A program made the translations under genes and the position numbers. A stretch of DNA of 64,000 bases from Verpa conica (lineage: Eukaryota; Ascomycota; Pezizomycetes; Pezizales; Morchellaceae). How positions within the stretch are numbered: position 1 is the stretch's first letter; every line of letters begins with the position of its first letter. Shown here in pieces: positions 1 to 11,338 of this stretch. The stretch covers positions 620,001-684,000 of the forward strand of contig JAUFSD010000021.1 of assembly GCA_033030425.1 (NCBI GenBank), given 5' to 3'. The notes under the pieces are model-generated. The model had not been told where the DNA came from and did not search any database. It saw only the letters and a program-made list of their open reading frames with translations.

Positions 1-162
1 TCTCATACCTTTAATCCTTCTCGAACTCGTAGTATATTCTCATCTACCTAGTGTAAGATTCGTCATTTATATAGCTCTTTCAGGTCTTAAATGCGCTATA
101 CCGCAAAAACCACATTATAGTGCTCCATAGCTAATTAATAGTCCTCTGGAGTAAAACCCTCG

Positions 163-2272
<2,110 letters not shown>

Positions 2273-2571
2273 TGGGTACTCAGATTATGGTGATAAAGTC
2301 AAAGAAGTAAAATGATTTAGTTGTCTTCAGAAGTCAGTAGAGCTGAATTGACGGTAGTCTCCAATACCTAGGCATTGTGGGGTTACGCCGACGATAGCCG
2401 CACAGCGCCGGATACCTGGGCCTCCACCAAGTCACGTATCATGAGTAACGACTCCAACTTCCTTATTCAAAATAATACTTGACAAGTATTATCTACTTTC
2501 ACCACTACTACTACTCATCTCTTCTTCCTCTTCTTCGGTTCTATCGTCACATTTATACTATACCAGTAATA
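2273..2571. promoter_or_regulatory. Shared divergent promoter region of MCC beta and IVD
   Basis: These 299 bp separate the start codons of two genes that act in consecutive steps of leucine catabolism and are transcribed away from each other. A pyrimidine-rich run (about 2500-2540) lies just ahead of the IVD ATG, as is common in filamentous fungal promoters. Shared regulation is inferred from the arrangement; no specific operator was identified. Confidence 0.5.
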
Positions 2572-4030
2572 ATGGCGTCCCTATTATTTTCATCCCGTTC
2601 TCTTCTTACTCGGAGAGCAGTCCCTCACTCTCTCACTGCCATCTCAAAACCACTATGCTCCCGGTTTGCCTCCACAAAACACACTAAAAATTTCACCCCC
2701 CCGACCTCTGAAGACCTTTTTGAGTTACGAGAGCGAGTCCGAGAGTTCACAAGTCCAACCCCCTCCCTCCTTTTACACCTCCAAACCAATGATAACTAAT
2801 ACCCCCTCTAACTAGAGCGCGAAATCCCTGAAGAGTTTGCTGCCAATATCGACCGCACCAATACCTTCCCGGCTGAAATGTGGAAGAAGCTTGGTTCCGC
2901 GGGCTTCCTCGGTATCACTGCAGAAGAAGAATACGGTGGGTTAGAGCTTGGATATCAGGCTCACTGCGTAGTAATGGAGGAGATCTCACGGGCCTCTGGG
3001 AGTATAGGACTCTCTTACGCTGCACACTCACAGCTCTGCGTGAACCAACTTACTCTCAATGGTTCTGTTAATGTAAAAGAACGTTTCCTCCCAGAGTTAA
3101 TATCAGGCGAGAAGATTGGTGCATTAGCAATGAGCGAGCACTCTGCTGGGTCAGACGTAGTGTCCATGAAAAGCAACTGTAAAAAAGTTGACGGTGGCTG
3201 GATTCTAAACGGGACAAAAATGTGGATCACAAACGTAGGTCTCCCATCACCTCTTCCGGATGGGTACTAACTATTGCCTCTTACTAGGGCCCAGATGCAG
3301 ATGTAGTTGTAGTCTATGCAAAATCTGATCCCGATAAAGGCTCTCAAGGAATCACTGCAATGTTAGTAGAAAAAGGTATGAAAGGTTTCTCCTGTGCTCG
3401 CAAACTCGACAAGCTTGGCATGCGTGGTTCCAACACTGGGGAGCTTGTCTTTGAGGATGTCTTTGTCCCCGAGATGAATCAGCTCGGTGCTACAAACAAA
3501 GGTGTCAAAGTCCTTATGGAGGGGCTTGATCTCGAGCGTCTAGTACTCTCCGCTGGCCCTGTTGGGTACTGACTCCCTAAATTTATAACCCTAGCCCTAA
3601 CATATTCTAATAATCTCCCTCTAGGATAATGCAAGCTTGCCTCGACATAACACTCCCCTACGTCCACCAACGCAAGCAGTTTGGTATCCCTATCGCTCAT
3701 AACCAGCTCATCCAAGCCAAGCTTTCAGACATGCACGTGAAGCTTTCCGCCGCGCGTGCTTACACTTATGCTGCGGCTCGCACAGTCGACGAAGGCACAA
3801 TTGAAACCAAAGACTGTGCAGGAGCAATTTTATTTGCTAGTGATCGTGCAACAGAATGTGCATTGGATGCAATTCAGTGCTTGGGCGGTAATGGATATAT
3901 TAATGAACTACCTGCGGGAAGACTGCTTAGAGATGCAAAGCTTTATGAGATTGGGGCGGGAACAACACAGGTGAGACAGATTGTTGTGGGGAGGGCCTTT
4001 AATCGAGAGTATGCGGATCAAGTTATCTAG
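2572..4030 (+). CDS. ivdA: Isovaleryl-CoA dehydrogenase, mitochondrial, 4 exons
   Basis: This is an FAD-dependent acyl-CoA dehydrogenase converting isovaleryl-CoA to 3-methylcrotonyl-CoA and passing electrons to ETF. Exons are 2572-2752, 2816-3234, about 3288-3568 and about 3626-4030, with phases that join cleanly. The N-terminus ([15 protein letters not shown]) is a typical matrix presequence. Family signatures are [15 protein letters not shown] (acyl-CoA and FAD site), [40 protein letters not shown], and near the end [21 protein letters not shown] and [16 protein letters not shown]. The Glu of GLDLERL corresponds to the catalytic base placed at this site in IVD, a feature separating it from most other acyl-CoA dehydrogenases. 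The ATG at 2572 was preferred over an in-frame upstream ATG because it begins the presequence. Confidence 0.93.
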
Positions 4031-4493
4031 AGAGATGAGGTAGGAGGCCGCTATGCAAAATGTATATGGAGTGATGTTTGTAGCATTGTTCGCTTAGGTT
4101 ATGAGGAAGGTGATAAGCTTATCTGTAGACATAGGCTAATCTACCTATTCAGCTATTCATACGTCAAAAGTATTTATTCAAGTTTTTTTTTTTTTTTGTT
4201 TAATTCATTAATTACATTTTTTTTATTGTGGTATCTACATTAAGTAGACCTACCATAAAACCCATACCATCCCAAGTAAAAGTATAGCTAAAATAGATAT
4301 AGAAGACAAGACGAATACGCCGTATTAATCCTCAAATAAGGTAGCTCAACCATTACTAGTTCTATCGTAGCTCATCCATCATTCTAATATTCAAAGGACT
4401 TAAAGGAAAAAAGCACTGCACCGTTCAACGGGCAAGGTAATGACATTTGTAGGGTATTAAAGATGCGGGTCTGTAGAAAGTTGGAGGGTATAT
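4031..4493. other. Intergenic, no gene seen
   Basis: AT-rich spacer between the convergent ends of IVD and the MARVEL-like gene, with a poly-T tract near 4185-4200. No open frame, RNA gene or repeat was recognised. Confidence 0.6.
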
Positions 4494-5114
4494 TTAAACA
4501 ACGGATCCGCGGCCAGTAAACATAGGATGGCTATATCGCTCTTTCCAGAACATGAATGCACCGCCTATTAAGTGTCAATAATTTGTTCGTGTGGGAGGTG
4601 GGGCAACATAGGCCCTTACCAAGAAAGCTCCCAAACCAGAAAATCATACCCAACATATCGAACCAAGCGGCAGTCTTCATCCTCCTGCAGCCACCGCTTC
4701 CTTCACAGTCTTCTGGAAGATATAACTTCCCGTAGATTCCAAAGAGGACGAGCCAGAACAAGCTATTGCCCCTCAAAATTATTAGTTCATGTTAAATTCC
4801 CTGTCCCCTTTTAGCACTAATATAAATACTTACAACAAGACCCCATCCCACGCAAAAAACTTTGCACTCTTGATAGCTGGGACTAAGTAGACAATCGTGG
4901 TGATGATACTAAGTCCAGCGACGACCACGGCATATACCCATCGTGAATCTGTAGGTTCGCCTGCTTGCTGCGCATGGTGTAGGTCCTGCCCATAGATACC
5001 AACGATTACGAGAGCGATGATTAGCTGAATTGCCCTTAATATAGTGCGGAGGACAACGCCAAGGAGACCGCCGGGCTTTTCGGGTTGAGAGGTGAAGCGG
5101 GTTGTTTTGAGCAT
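4494..5114 (-). CDS. Small MARVEL-like four-helix membrane protein, 3 exons
   Basis: Spliced exons are 5114-4834, 4771-4620 and 4564-4494, all with GT/AG borders and consistent phases, giving a protein of about 167 residues. Hydrophobic segments are IIALVIVGIYG (about residues 33-43), VYAVVVAGLSIITTIVYLVPA (shortened: VYAVVVAGLSI..VYLVPA), LFWLVLFGIYG and MLGMIFWFGSFLGG, making four predicted helices. The third and fourth helices are separated by a hydrophilic loop with GGCRRMKTAAWFD, typical of fungal MARVEL-domain proteins, which have an invariant RMK..W motif there. Such proteins sit in plasma or vesicle membranes; the function here is unknown. It lies between IVD and MCC alpha but has no evident role in leucine metabolism. 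Confidence 0.72.
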
Positions 5115-5694
5115 ATTTTATTTTATGAGAATGTGCTAGATGAAAGTTAAGGGTTGATTAAGTCTATCTGGATGGATTGATGATGAAAGCACTGTTGTGT
5201 TTGGATTCACTTGTTTTTAGGAATAACAAAGAGAGAAATCAGCAGGACATCTAGTTTATATCTCACAGCCCACCAGTCCCAAAACAAGACTCAGTTACAG
5301 GCGTAACATGACGCACCTATCCTTGTATTGCCGCAAAAAACAGTATCTGCGACCCTTGGAAAGTCCAATATCAAATGCCCATTCTGAAATCCGGTTTACG
5401 CTGCTTCCTGGTTGGCCTATGTGCCGATCGGTGATTTCACTGTGCAGGTGATGGCCCTGCGCGGCTATCTTAAGCAAAGTCTTATGTTTCGCTAAACGCC
5501 ACACACTTCCCGAGCCCTAAGCCAGGTACAGTATTACTTAGATTTCAAACATCAAACGTCAAGCCAAAAATATGCATTAGTCTGTTCAAGAATACTTCAA
5601 TTTCCGCGCGCCTACTACAATATATTCGTCGTACACTAGAAAATAATATATACCTTTCCGTTCATGAAAATTAGCTAGCCAAGTAGAAAACCAA
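5115..5694. other. Intergenic, no gene seen
   Basis: This stretch holds the upstream region of the MARVEL-like gene and the 3' untranslated region of MCC alpha. No conserved coding, RNA gene or repeat was recognised. Confidence 0.5.
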
Positions 5695-8144
5695 TCACTG
5701 TCCTTTCTCCTCCTCCTCCTCCTCCTCAAACAGTACTAGTGAGACTCCGGCCTTAACAACATCCTATACGTACAAGATTTCGTCAGCTCGGAGCAAAAAG
5801 AAGAAAGGCAAAGAACTGTGTAGTGGTGTAATGACACGACTTACCCCTTCCTCATGTACAATCTTTGCAATCACTCCATCATGTGGAGCCCGGATTACCT
5901 ACCCCCTCGTTAACCCACAAAATTCTTTGTCTAGCTTAGGGAGGAATTGAACCCACAGTCTCCATTTTCATACTCTCAATAACAACCAAAATTTCATCCT
6001 TCTTCACCCTCTTTCCCGCCTCAACCTCCACCCTAAGAACCTTACAAGGCATGGGTGCAACGACACTATTCTTTGCCTCTGGTACTCCAAGCGCCTTCTC
6101 GTACCATCTTGGACGTGGTAAAGATAATCTATATTCCTTCCCACGCTGAAATACAACTACCATATCCTCCCTCCTCACCACCGTTGTTTCTAATCTCCTA
6201 TGTGGGTAGAACCCAATTACCTTTGAGGGCTCAGACTTTGAAGGGTGTACTACGACATTATGAAAAGTGTTCCCATCGACCGTTATATCGTATGTTGACA
6301 TGGAGATCTGGGTTAGCAAAACAGAGACCCTACGTTCTATATCACCAGTCTTTTCGAAAAAGTCAAGAGTTCGCGTCTGGAAACTCCCTGTGAACCCGAC
6401 TCCTCCACCGAGAACACTAAAAGGGTCGCTATAATTCTGTGGGATGTTCTGAGTAAGCACGAGAGACACTGCAGCCTGTGCGAATACTTCTGGTGGTGTT
6501 GTTTCATATGCAAATAATGAATCTCGATATTTATCTATAAATCCTGTCTCGACATCTCCGGAAATGAATGCTGGGTGTGCAGTAAGGCTTTTCAAGAACT
6601 CGATATTTGTGCTTGGACCGACAACTTCATATTCCTCAAGTGCGGCGCGGAGTTTTGCCAGCGCGGCATTACGGTCGGGCCCACGGACAATGAGTTTGGA
6701 AATCATAGGATCATAGTAGGAGGAAATGACGTCTCCATGGCCGAAACCTGCGTCAATACGCACGGTATCACTGAGGGTAGGAGTGCGGAGGTGTATAAGG
6801 GCGCCGGAATCTGGGGTGAAGTTCATAGATGGGTTTTCAGCATAGATCCTCGCTTCAAATGCATGGCCCTCAATTTGAGCTTCCACCTGTTCTTGTGTAA
6901 GTGGGAGCGGATGACCGGCTGCTACAAGAATCTGCCAATGGACCAAATCGGTCCCCGTAACAGCTTCCGTAACGGGGTGCTCGACTTGCAAACGTGTATT
7001 CATCTCCATAAAGAAGAATTCGCCCGTATCATTATCGAAAATAAATTCAACCGTCCCAGCCCCACGATACCCGACTGCCAGTGCTGCCTCTCTTGCTTTA
7101 TGCCAAATATCCTTCCTCACCGCTTCCTCCAAAAACGGGGCCGGCGACTCCTCAAGAATTTTCTGATGCCTCCGCTGCACTGAACAGTCACGTTCACCGA
7201 GCGCTACACAGTTCCCATATGCATCTGCAAAGACCTGGACCTCGATATGCCGCGGGGTAGAGATATAGCGTTCAACGAGCACTATATCATCCCCAAATGA
7301 AGACCGGGCTTCTGACTTAGCTGATGAAAGAGAGGCTGAGAATTCTTCGGCTGTGCGGGCAATACGCATGCCCTTTCCACCACCACCTTTAACAGCTTTG
7401 ATAAGGACGGGAAAGCCCATTTTTGTGGCCTCCCCAAGGAGAAATTCTGGGGATTGGTTAGAGCCATGATATCCTGGGATGCATGGGACACCAGCTTTGA
7501 GCATTATGTCCTTTGATTCACTGTAGATAGTTCTTGTTAGTAAAGTTCTGTAGGAATTAATAATAGGGTGATTATACCTTTTGTTTCCCATTGCTTCAAT
7601 TGCAGAGGAGGGTGGGCCGATGAATATTAGTCCTTCCTCTGCGCATCTTTTTGCGAATACTGAGTTTTCGCTGAGCTACATTTTTTTTCATAAGTGTTAG
7701 TGTTTACTGTAAACTCACCAACCCTGTACCCAGCTGTAAACCTAAATTACTTACAAAACCATAGCCAGGATGAATGGAGTCACACCCACCCTCCTTCGCA
7801 ACCTTAATGATCTTTTCCACGTCTAAATAAGCTGATGGAGGTCCGATATTAACGGAATGTGGAGTCACGAGCGCATGCTGTGCTAACGCATCTGGTTCAG
7901 TGTAGATCGTAGTTGTACGAATCCCATATTGTGAAGCAGTTCGGTTTACTCGCCTGTGTACGATTGTTAGCGTCGGATTAGGGTTCTCGAGGGATAAGTG
8001 ACGAACAAAGCTATTTCACCACGATTCGCGATTAGGATTGAGGTCAGCGGCTTAACTGTGGAAGTAATAGTAGAGGTAGACCGAGAATTCCTTATAGCGA
8101 GGGATTGCAGCACTCGTTTCGTGAGAGTGGCCCGGGCATACATG
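5695..8144 (-). CDS. mccA: 3-methylcrotonyl-CoA carboxylase alpha subunit (biotin carboxylase plus biotin carrier), multi-exon
   Basis: This subunit carboxylates its own biotin using ATP and bicarbonate. The N-terminal exon (8144 to about 7955) has a basic, Ser/Thr-rich presequence followed by the biotin-carboxylase start ILIANRGEIA. Next come HPGYGFLSEN (about 7780), the ATP-grasp core with KAVKGGGGKGMRIAR (about 7380), GERDCSVQRRHQK and FMEMNTRLQVEHPVTE. The C-terminal biotin carrier motif ESMKMET (about 5965) has Ser where AMKM is more usual; its Lys is the expected biotin site. Two short 3' exons follow (about 5899-5845 and 5752-5695); they finish the carrier fold (IRAPHDGVIAKIVHEEG, VVKAGVSLVLF) and end in a Glu run and Lys-Gly-Gln. 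The ATG at 8144 was chosen over 8176 because it directly begins the presequence. Confidence 0.92.
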
Positions 8145-8553
8145 GTAAGTAGCTCCCTAGATTTAAGTAATAGCAAAGCTGTAGTATATATATTACCTTT
8201 TTAACTGTTAAGGACGGTGAGACGTTACTGGTTGGGTTGAAGTAGTTGAAGTTGAAGTCGAAGTCTTTCTCTTTAATCAATTGCCCATGTGGACATGCTC
8301 CGCTCGGCTACTTGCGGCATACCCCATCGCTCGGGAAACCCCGCCATTCCCATGACAGCCCCATGCTACTCGGGCCCACCTTCTCGATATCCACCAAGCT
8401 AATTTCCTCCCTCTGCTCCTGACTTTTAAGTTTGCCATTCCCCTTCGAGCTTTTGGCCAGGCACTGATTTGGGTCACGTGGCGAGCATGGAACATTGATA
8501 TTGGTAGCCTGCTTACTAAAAAGCTCATATTTAGAATAGATATATGTACTTGC
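8145..8553. promoter_or_regulatory. Upstream region of MCC alpha, bounded by the transposon nest
   Basis: Only about 410 bp separate the MCC alpha start from the first transposon-derived base. No known operator was recognised. Any upstream elements further out would now lie 19 kb away beyond the insertions. Confidence 0.4.
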
Positions 8554-8581
8554 TAAAAAAAAAGTTTATCGCCTGGGTTTA
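8541..8581 (+). repeat. Left arm of a near-perfect palindrome (foldback) hosting the transposon nest
   Basis: The bases 8551-8581 (TGCTA, an A run, then AGTTTATCGCCTGGGTTTA) recur as reverse complement at 27645-27676. The A run has 9 bases here and 10 T in the other arm, and similarity continues outward (GTACTTGC versus GTACTAGC). The two arms would abut at a shared TA if everything between were removed. Confidence 0.8.
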
Positions 8582-9815
8582 CCTAGGTAGCAACGCACCC
8601 ACCCAGCAAATGTTAACTCTCTATGACGTGACCTTGAACACAACACAACCCCACCCAAACCACGATGCCAAAAGCTCCCCAAATTACCCTTAGACGTCGC
8701 GCAGCTATAATAACTATGCGGCATATGGGTCAGCTATTTCCTGATATTGGGAAAACACTAGGACTTAAAACCAAAACCTGTCAAGCTGTCTTCAATCACG
8801 CAAAAAAAAATCTTCTCTTAAACTCTAGTACAACTGAAAATTTACCTCTTACCGACCTTTTAAAGCCTGAGAACCTCGATCCATCAAACCGATCTGGACG
8901 GCCAAAAGTTTTAACTGAAGAGGATAAGGATCACCTTATTCAAATAGTTAAAGCTGATAGATTTTCCCGACGTGCGTCACTAGAAAGTCTTCAAAAATTG
9001 GCCGGACTTTGCCATGTTTCATCACAAACTATTCTTAATGCTCTTCATGAAAGTGGAACCTGTTGTTATAAAGAAAACCTTAAACTGATTTTAAGCAATA
9101 CACACTGCAATGAACGGTTTAAATTTGCTTTAACACGGTTAAATTGGGATAGCAATAAAGAATGGTCTCATTGGGGATTTACAGACGAAATGGGTGTGAT
9201 GGTAGGAGGAGTACATGGAGTTCGGCGTGTTTGGAGAGAAAAGGGGGATAGCGAAAAATGGAATGAAGATTGTATTGGAGGAAAGAAGTCACAAGGGCGT
9301 ACAGTTATGTGTTGGGGAATGATTATGTACAATCATAAAGGACCTTTTCATGTTTGGGAGGCTGAAACTGAAGCTGAACGTATAGAAGCTATCGCTGCTA
9401 TTGCAGAGATTAATGCAATAGCAGCGGATGAAGCTAAAAAGTTGGAAGCTGAATGGAAGTCTTCTGAGGAATTCAGATTATTAAAGGAGCGAGAGTTGGC
9501 TACTGCCCGAAAAATGAGACAGGAAGCAAAAGTAAGTATTTTCCATATGCGTATTAATTTTTATATCACATATACCAAGCATGCAAAACTCTAATACTAA
9601 CTCTATCTTTAATACAGAGTCGGGGAGAGAAAGTAAAAACCAAACAAAGTTTAAAGTTAAAAAATTGATACGAAAAAAGGGTGGTGAAAGCGGAATTGAT
9701 GCCTGGAGATATGTAAAACACATCGGATACCCTTTGCTTTGGCCTGCATGTCAGCAGATATTAAAGAAAGATCCAAACTTTCTATTAATGGAAGATGGTG
9801 CACCAGCTCATACTG

Positions 9816-10174
9816 TGTCAAGAACACACATTTCCTAGTCTGCCTTGTCTATCTCCTTGTTTCATGTATCGTTTCATATCTCGTAGGATTCCTGTTATCA
9901 TTGGTCATGTAAGAAGTACGCCTCGCAGGACGAGACGTCTATAGTTTCATGTAGAAGGAGGTCGCTCCTTCAGTTTCATATTGTCTCATTGTTGATCTCA
10001 GCGTCCCTCCAGAAAGGGTATAAAAGGGACGCATCTCTGTCAGTTAGTTAGTTCTTCACGCAACAACTTATATTGTTACCATACCTACCTTGTCCTTGAG
10101 TTCCTAGTCTCTCGATACTAGCCTTGCCTTGTGATTATCGCCTGCTGTTCCCCAATAGGTGATCGGTTTTTACA
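9816..10174 (+). repeat. 5' LTR of gypsy-1
   Basis: It begins TGTCAAG and ends TTTTTACA. It contains GAAGGAG-GTCG-CTCCTTC (short hairpin), a TATAAAA box at 10019-10025 inside an inverted repeat (GCGTCCCT 10001-10008 / AGGGACGC 10025-10032), and ACGCAACAA at 10058-10066, which is complementary to the presumed primer site just outside the LTR. Confidence 0.93.
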
Positions 10175-10176
10175 CT

Positions 10177-10185
10177 TTGTTGCGT
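10177..10185 (+). other. Predicted self-primer binding site of gypsy-1
   Basis: TTGTTGCGT lies 2 bases after the 5' LTR and is the exact complement of ACGCAACAA at 10058-10066, about 33 bases after the TATA box, where transcripts could begin. No match to a tRNA 3' end starting TGG was seen. This layout is that of Tf1/sushi-type self-priming; it is an inference from sequence. Confidence 0.55.
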
Positions 10186-10360
10186 CTACCCTACGCAGCA
10201 CCCGATAATCTTCAATCTGGATCAAAACGTATCATTTAATCTAGATACCCTTTTCGGACCCTTGTTACAGGAAGTACCAGACAGGGCAACAAGCTCCATT
10301 ACCCCAGAACCCCAATCTAGACCAATAACTCCAGAAACCCCTTTCCAATCCGACAACAGA

Positions 10361-11338
10361 ATGTCTTTATCAGCAGAAACTACCGCAGGCGGTAGCAACC
10401 CAGTCCAGATAAGCAATGACGCTCTAGTTCAACTGCTCAAACAAGTAACAGCAACAAAAAACAACAAGCCACAAACAATGAAAATACCAGACGCCGATGA
10501 GTTCAAAAGCAAACCTACGAAAATCCGCACATGGCTACGACAGTGCGAAAACAAGTTTACAGAATACACAGATGCTACAGATATGCAGAAACTTATATAC
10601 GCCAGCAATAAGATGAAGGACCAAGCAGGATCCTGGATGTTCTCAATACTCAAAAACAAAACATACACCATCTGGGAAACATTTAAAGATGCCCTCAAAA
10701 AAGCATTTGGTGAAGCAGATACAAAAGAAGCCGCTAAACAACGAATTAGAAACCTGTGCCAGACAGAAACAGTAAACGGATGCTGGACAAAATTCCAAAC
10801 CGATATGGATCTATTGGGATGGAATGAAGAAGTTCTGAAGAATGAGTTCTATGATGGACTAGCCCGTAATATAAGAGCCAAACTAACCGCCATCATAAAC
10901 AAACCTGAACCCCTACAAGAGTTTGCACTACTGTGCATCAATCTAGATAACGAAATAATAGCCAGCAAAGTCTGCACCACTAAGTGGAACAACCATGCAC
11001 CCAGAGCACCAGCCACAAAAGCCTATACTCAACCCTACGTTCCCAAACATACCAACGGGACGTTTGCATCAAATCTAAGTCCGACTCCAACCACAACCAC
11101 AGAATTACCTCCAGGAGATCCCATGGACCTGGACGCCTCCAGAAAAAAGAAATTCCTTCCACTTACCGACAAGGAAAAAAAGAGACGGTTCGAAAACAAC
11201 CTCTGCATGTACTGTGGAAAACCCAACCACATGGCAGATAAGTGCCCAGAAAAGACGTGGAAACCAAAGCCTAGAAGGCTAGCCGGCACCTCTTCACAAA
11301 ATCTCGAAGAATCGGGAAACGAGGAAGACCAGGAGTAA
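10361..11338 (+). CDS. Gag of gypsy-1 with CCHC zinc knuckle
   Basis: From the first in-frame ATG (10361) this encodes about 325 residues. An open frame continues upstream to 10262 without an ATG. Retrotransposon Gag motifs include WLRQCENKFTEY, WETFKDALKKAFGEAD and a C-terminal zinc knuckle CMYCGKPNHMADKC (CX2CX4HX4C) followed by a Lys/Arg-rich tail. Compared with copy 2 about the first four-fifths is divergent (for example NGCW here, NEYW there) and the last 70 residues are identical. The frame overlaps pol by about 97 bases in the -1 register. Confidence 0.9.
   Translation: MSLSAETTAGGSNPVQISNDALVQLLKQVTATKNNKPQTMKIPDADEFKSKPTKIRTWLRQCENKFTEYTDATDMQKLIYASNKMKDQAGSWMFSILKNKTYTIWETFKDALKKAFGEADTKEAAKQRIRNLCQTETVNGCWTKFQTDMDLLGWNEEVLKNEFYDGLARNIRAKLTAIINKPEPLQEFALLCINLDNEIIASKVCTTKWNNHAPRAPATKAYTQPYVPKHTNGTFASNLSPTPTTTTELPPGDPMDLDASRKKKFLPLTDKEKKRRFENNLCMYCGKPNHMADKCPEKTWKPKPRRLAGTSSQNLEESGNEEDQE
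11314..11320 (+). promoter_or_regulatory. Candidate -1 ribosomal frameshift site between gag and pol (gypsy-1)
   Basis: G GGA AAC is in the correct phase relative to gag (codons TCG GGA AAC) and lies 15 bases before the gag TAA (11336-11338). The pol frame is open in the -1 register from 11242. A small possible stem, CCAGG (11329-11333) with CCTGG (11352-11356), starts 8 bases downstream. The same heptamer type serves as a frameshift site in some retroviruses. Confidence 0.55.

Noticed and set aside
6575..7183. 202-residue plus-strand frame inside MCC alpha
   Set aside because: Antisense shadow of a well-supported conserved exon.
10262..10360. Gag start at 10262
   Set aside because: The codon there is TTG; the first ATG in frame is at 10361, so the stretch is probably leader.
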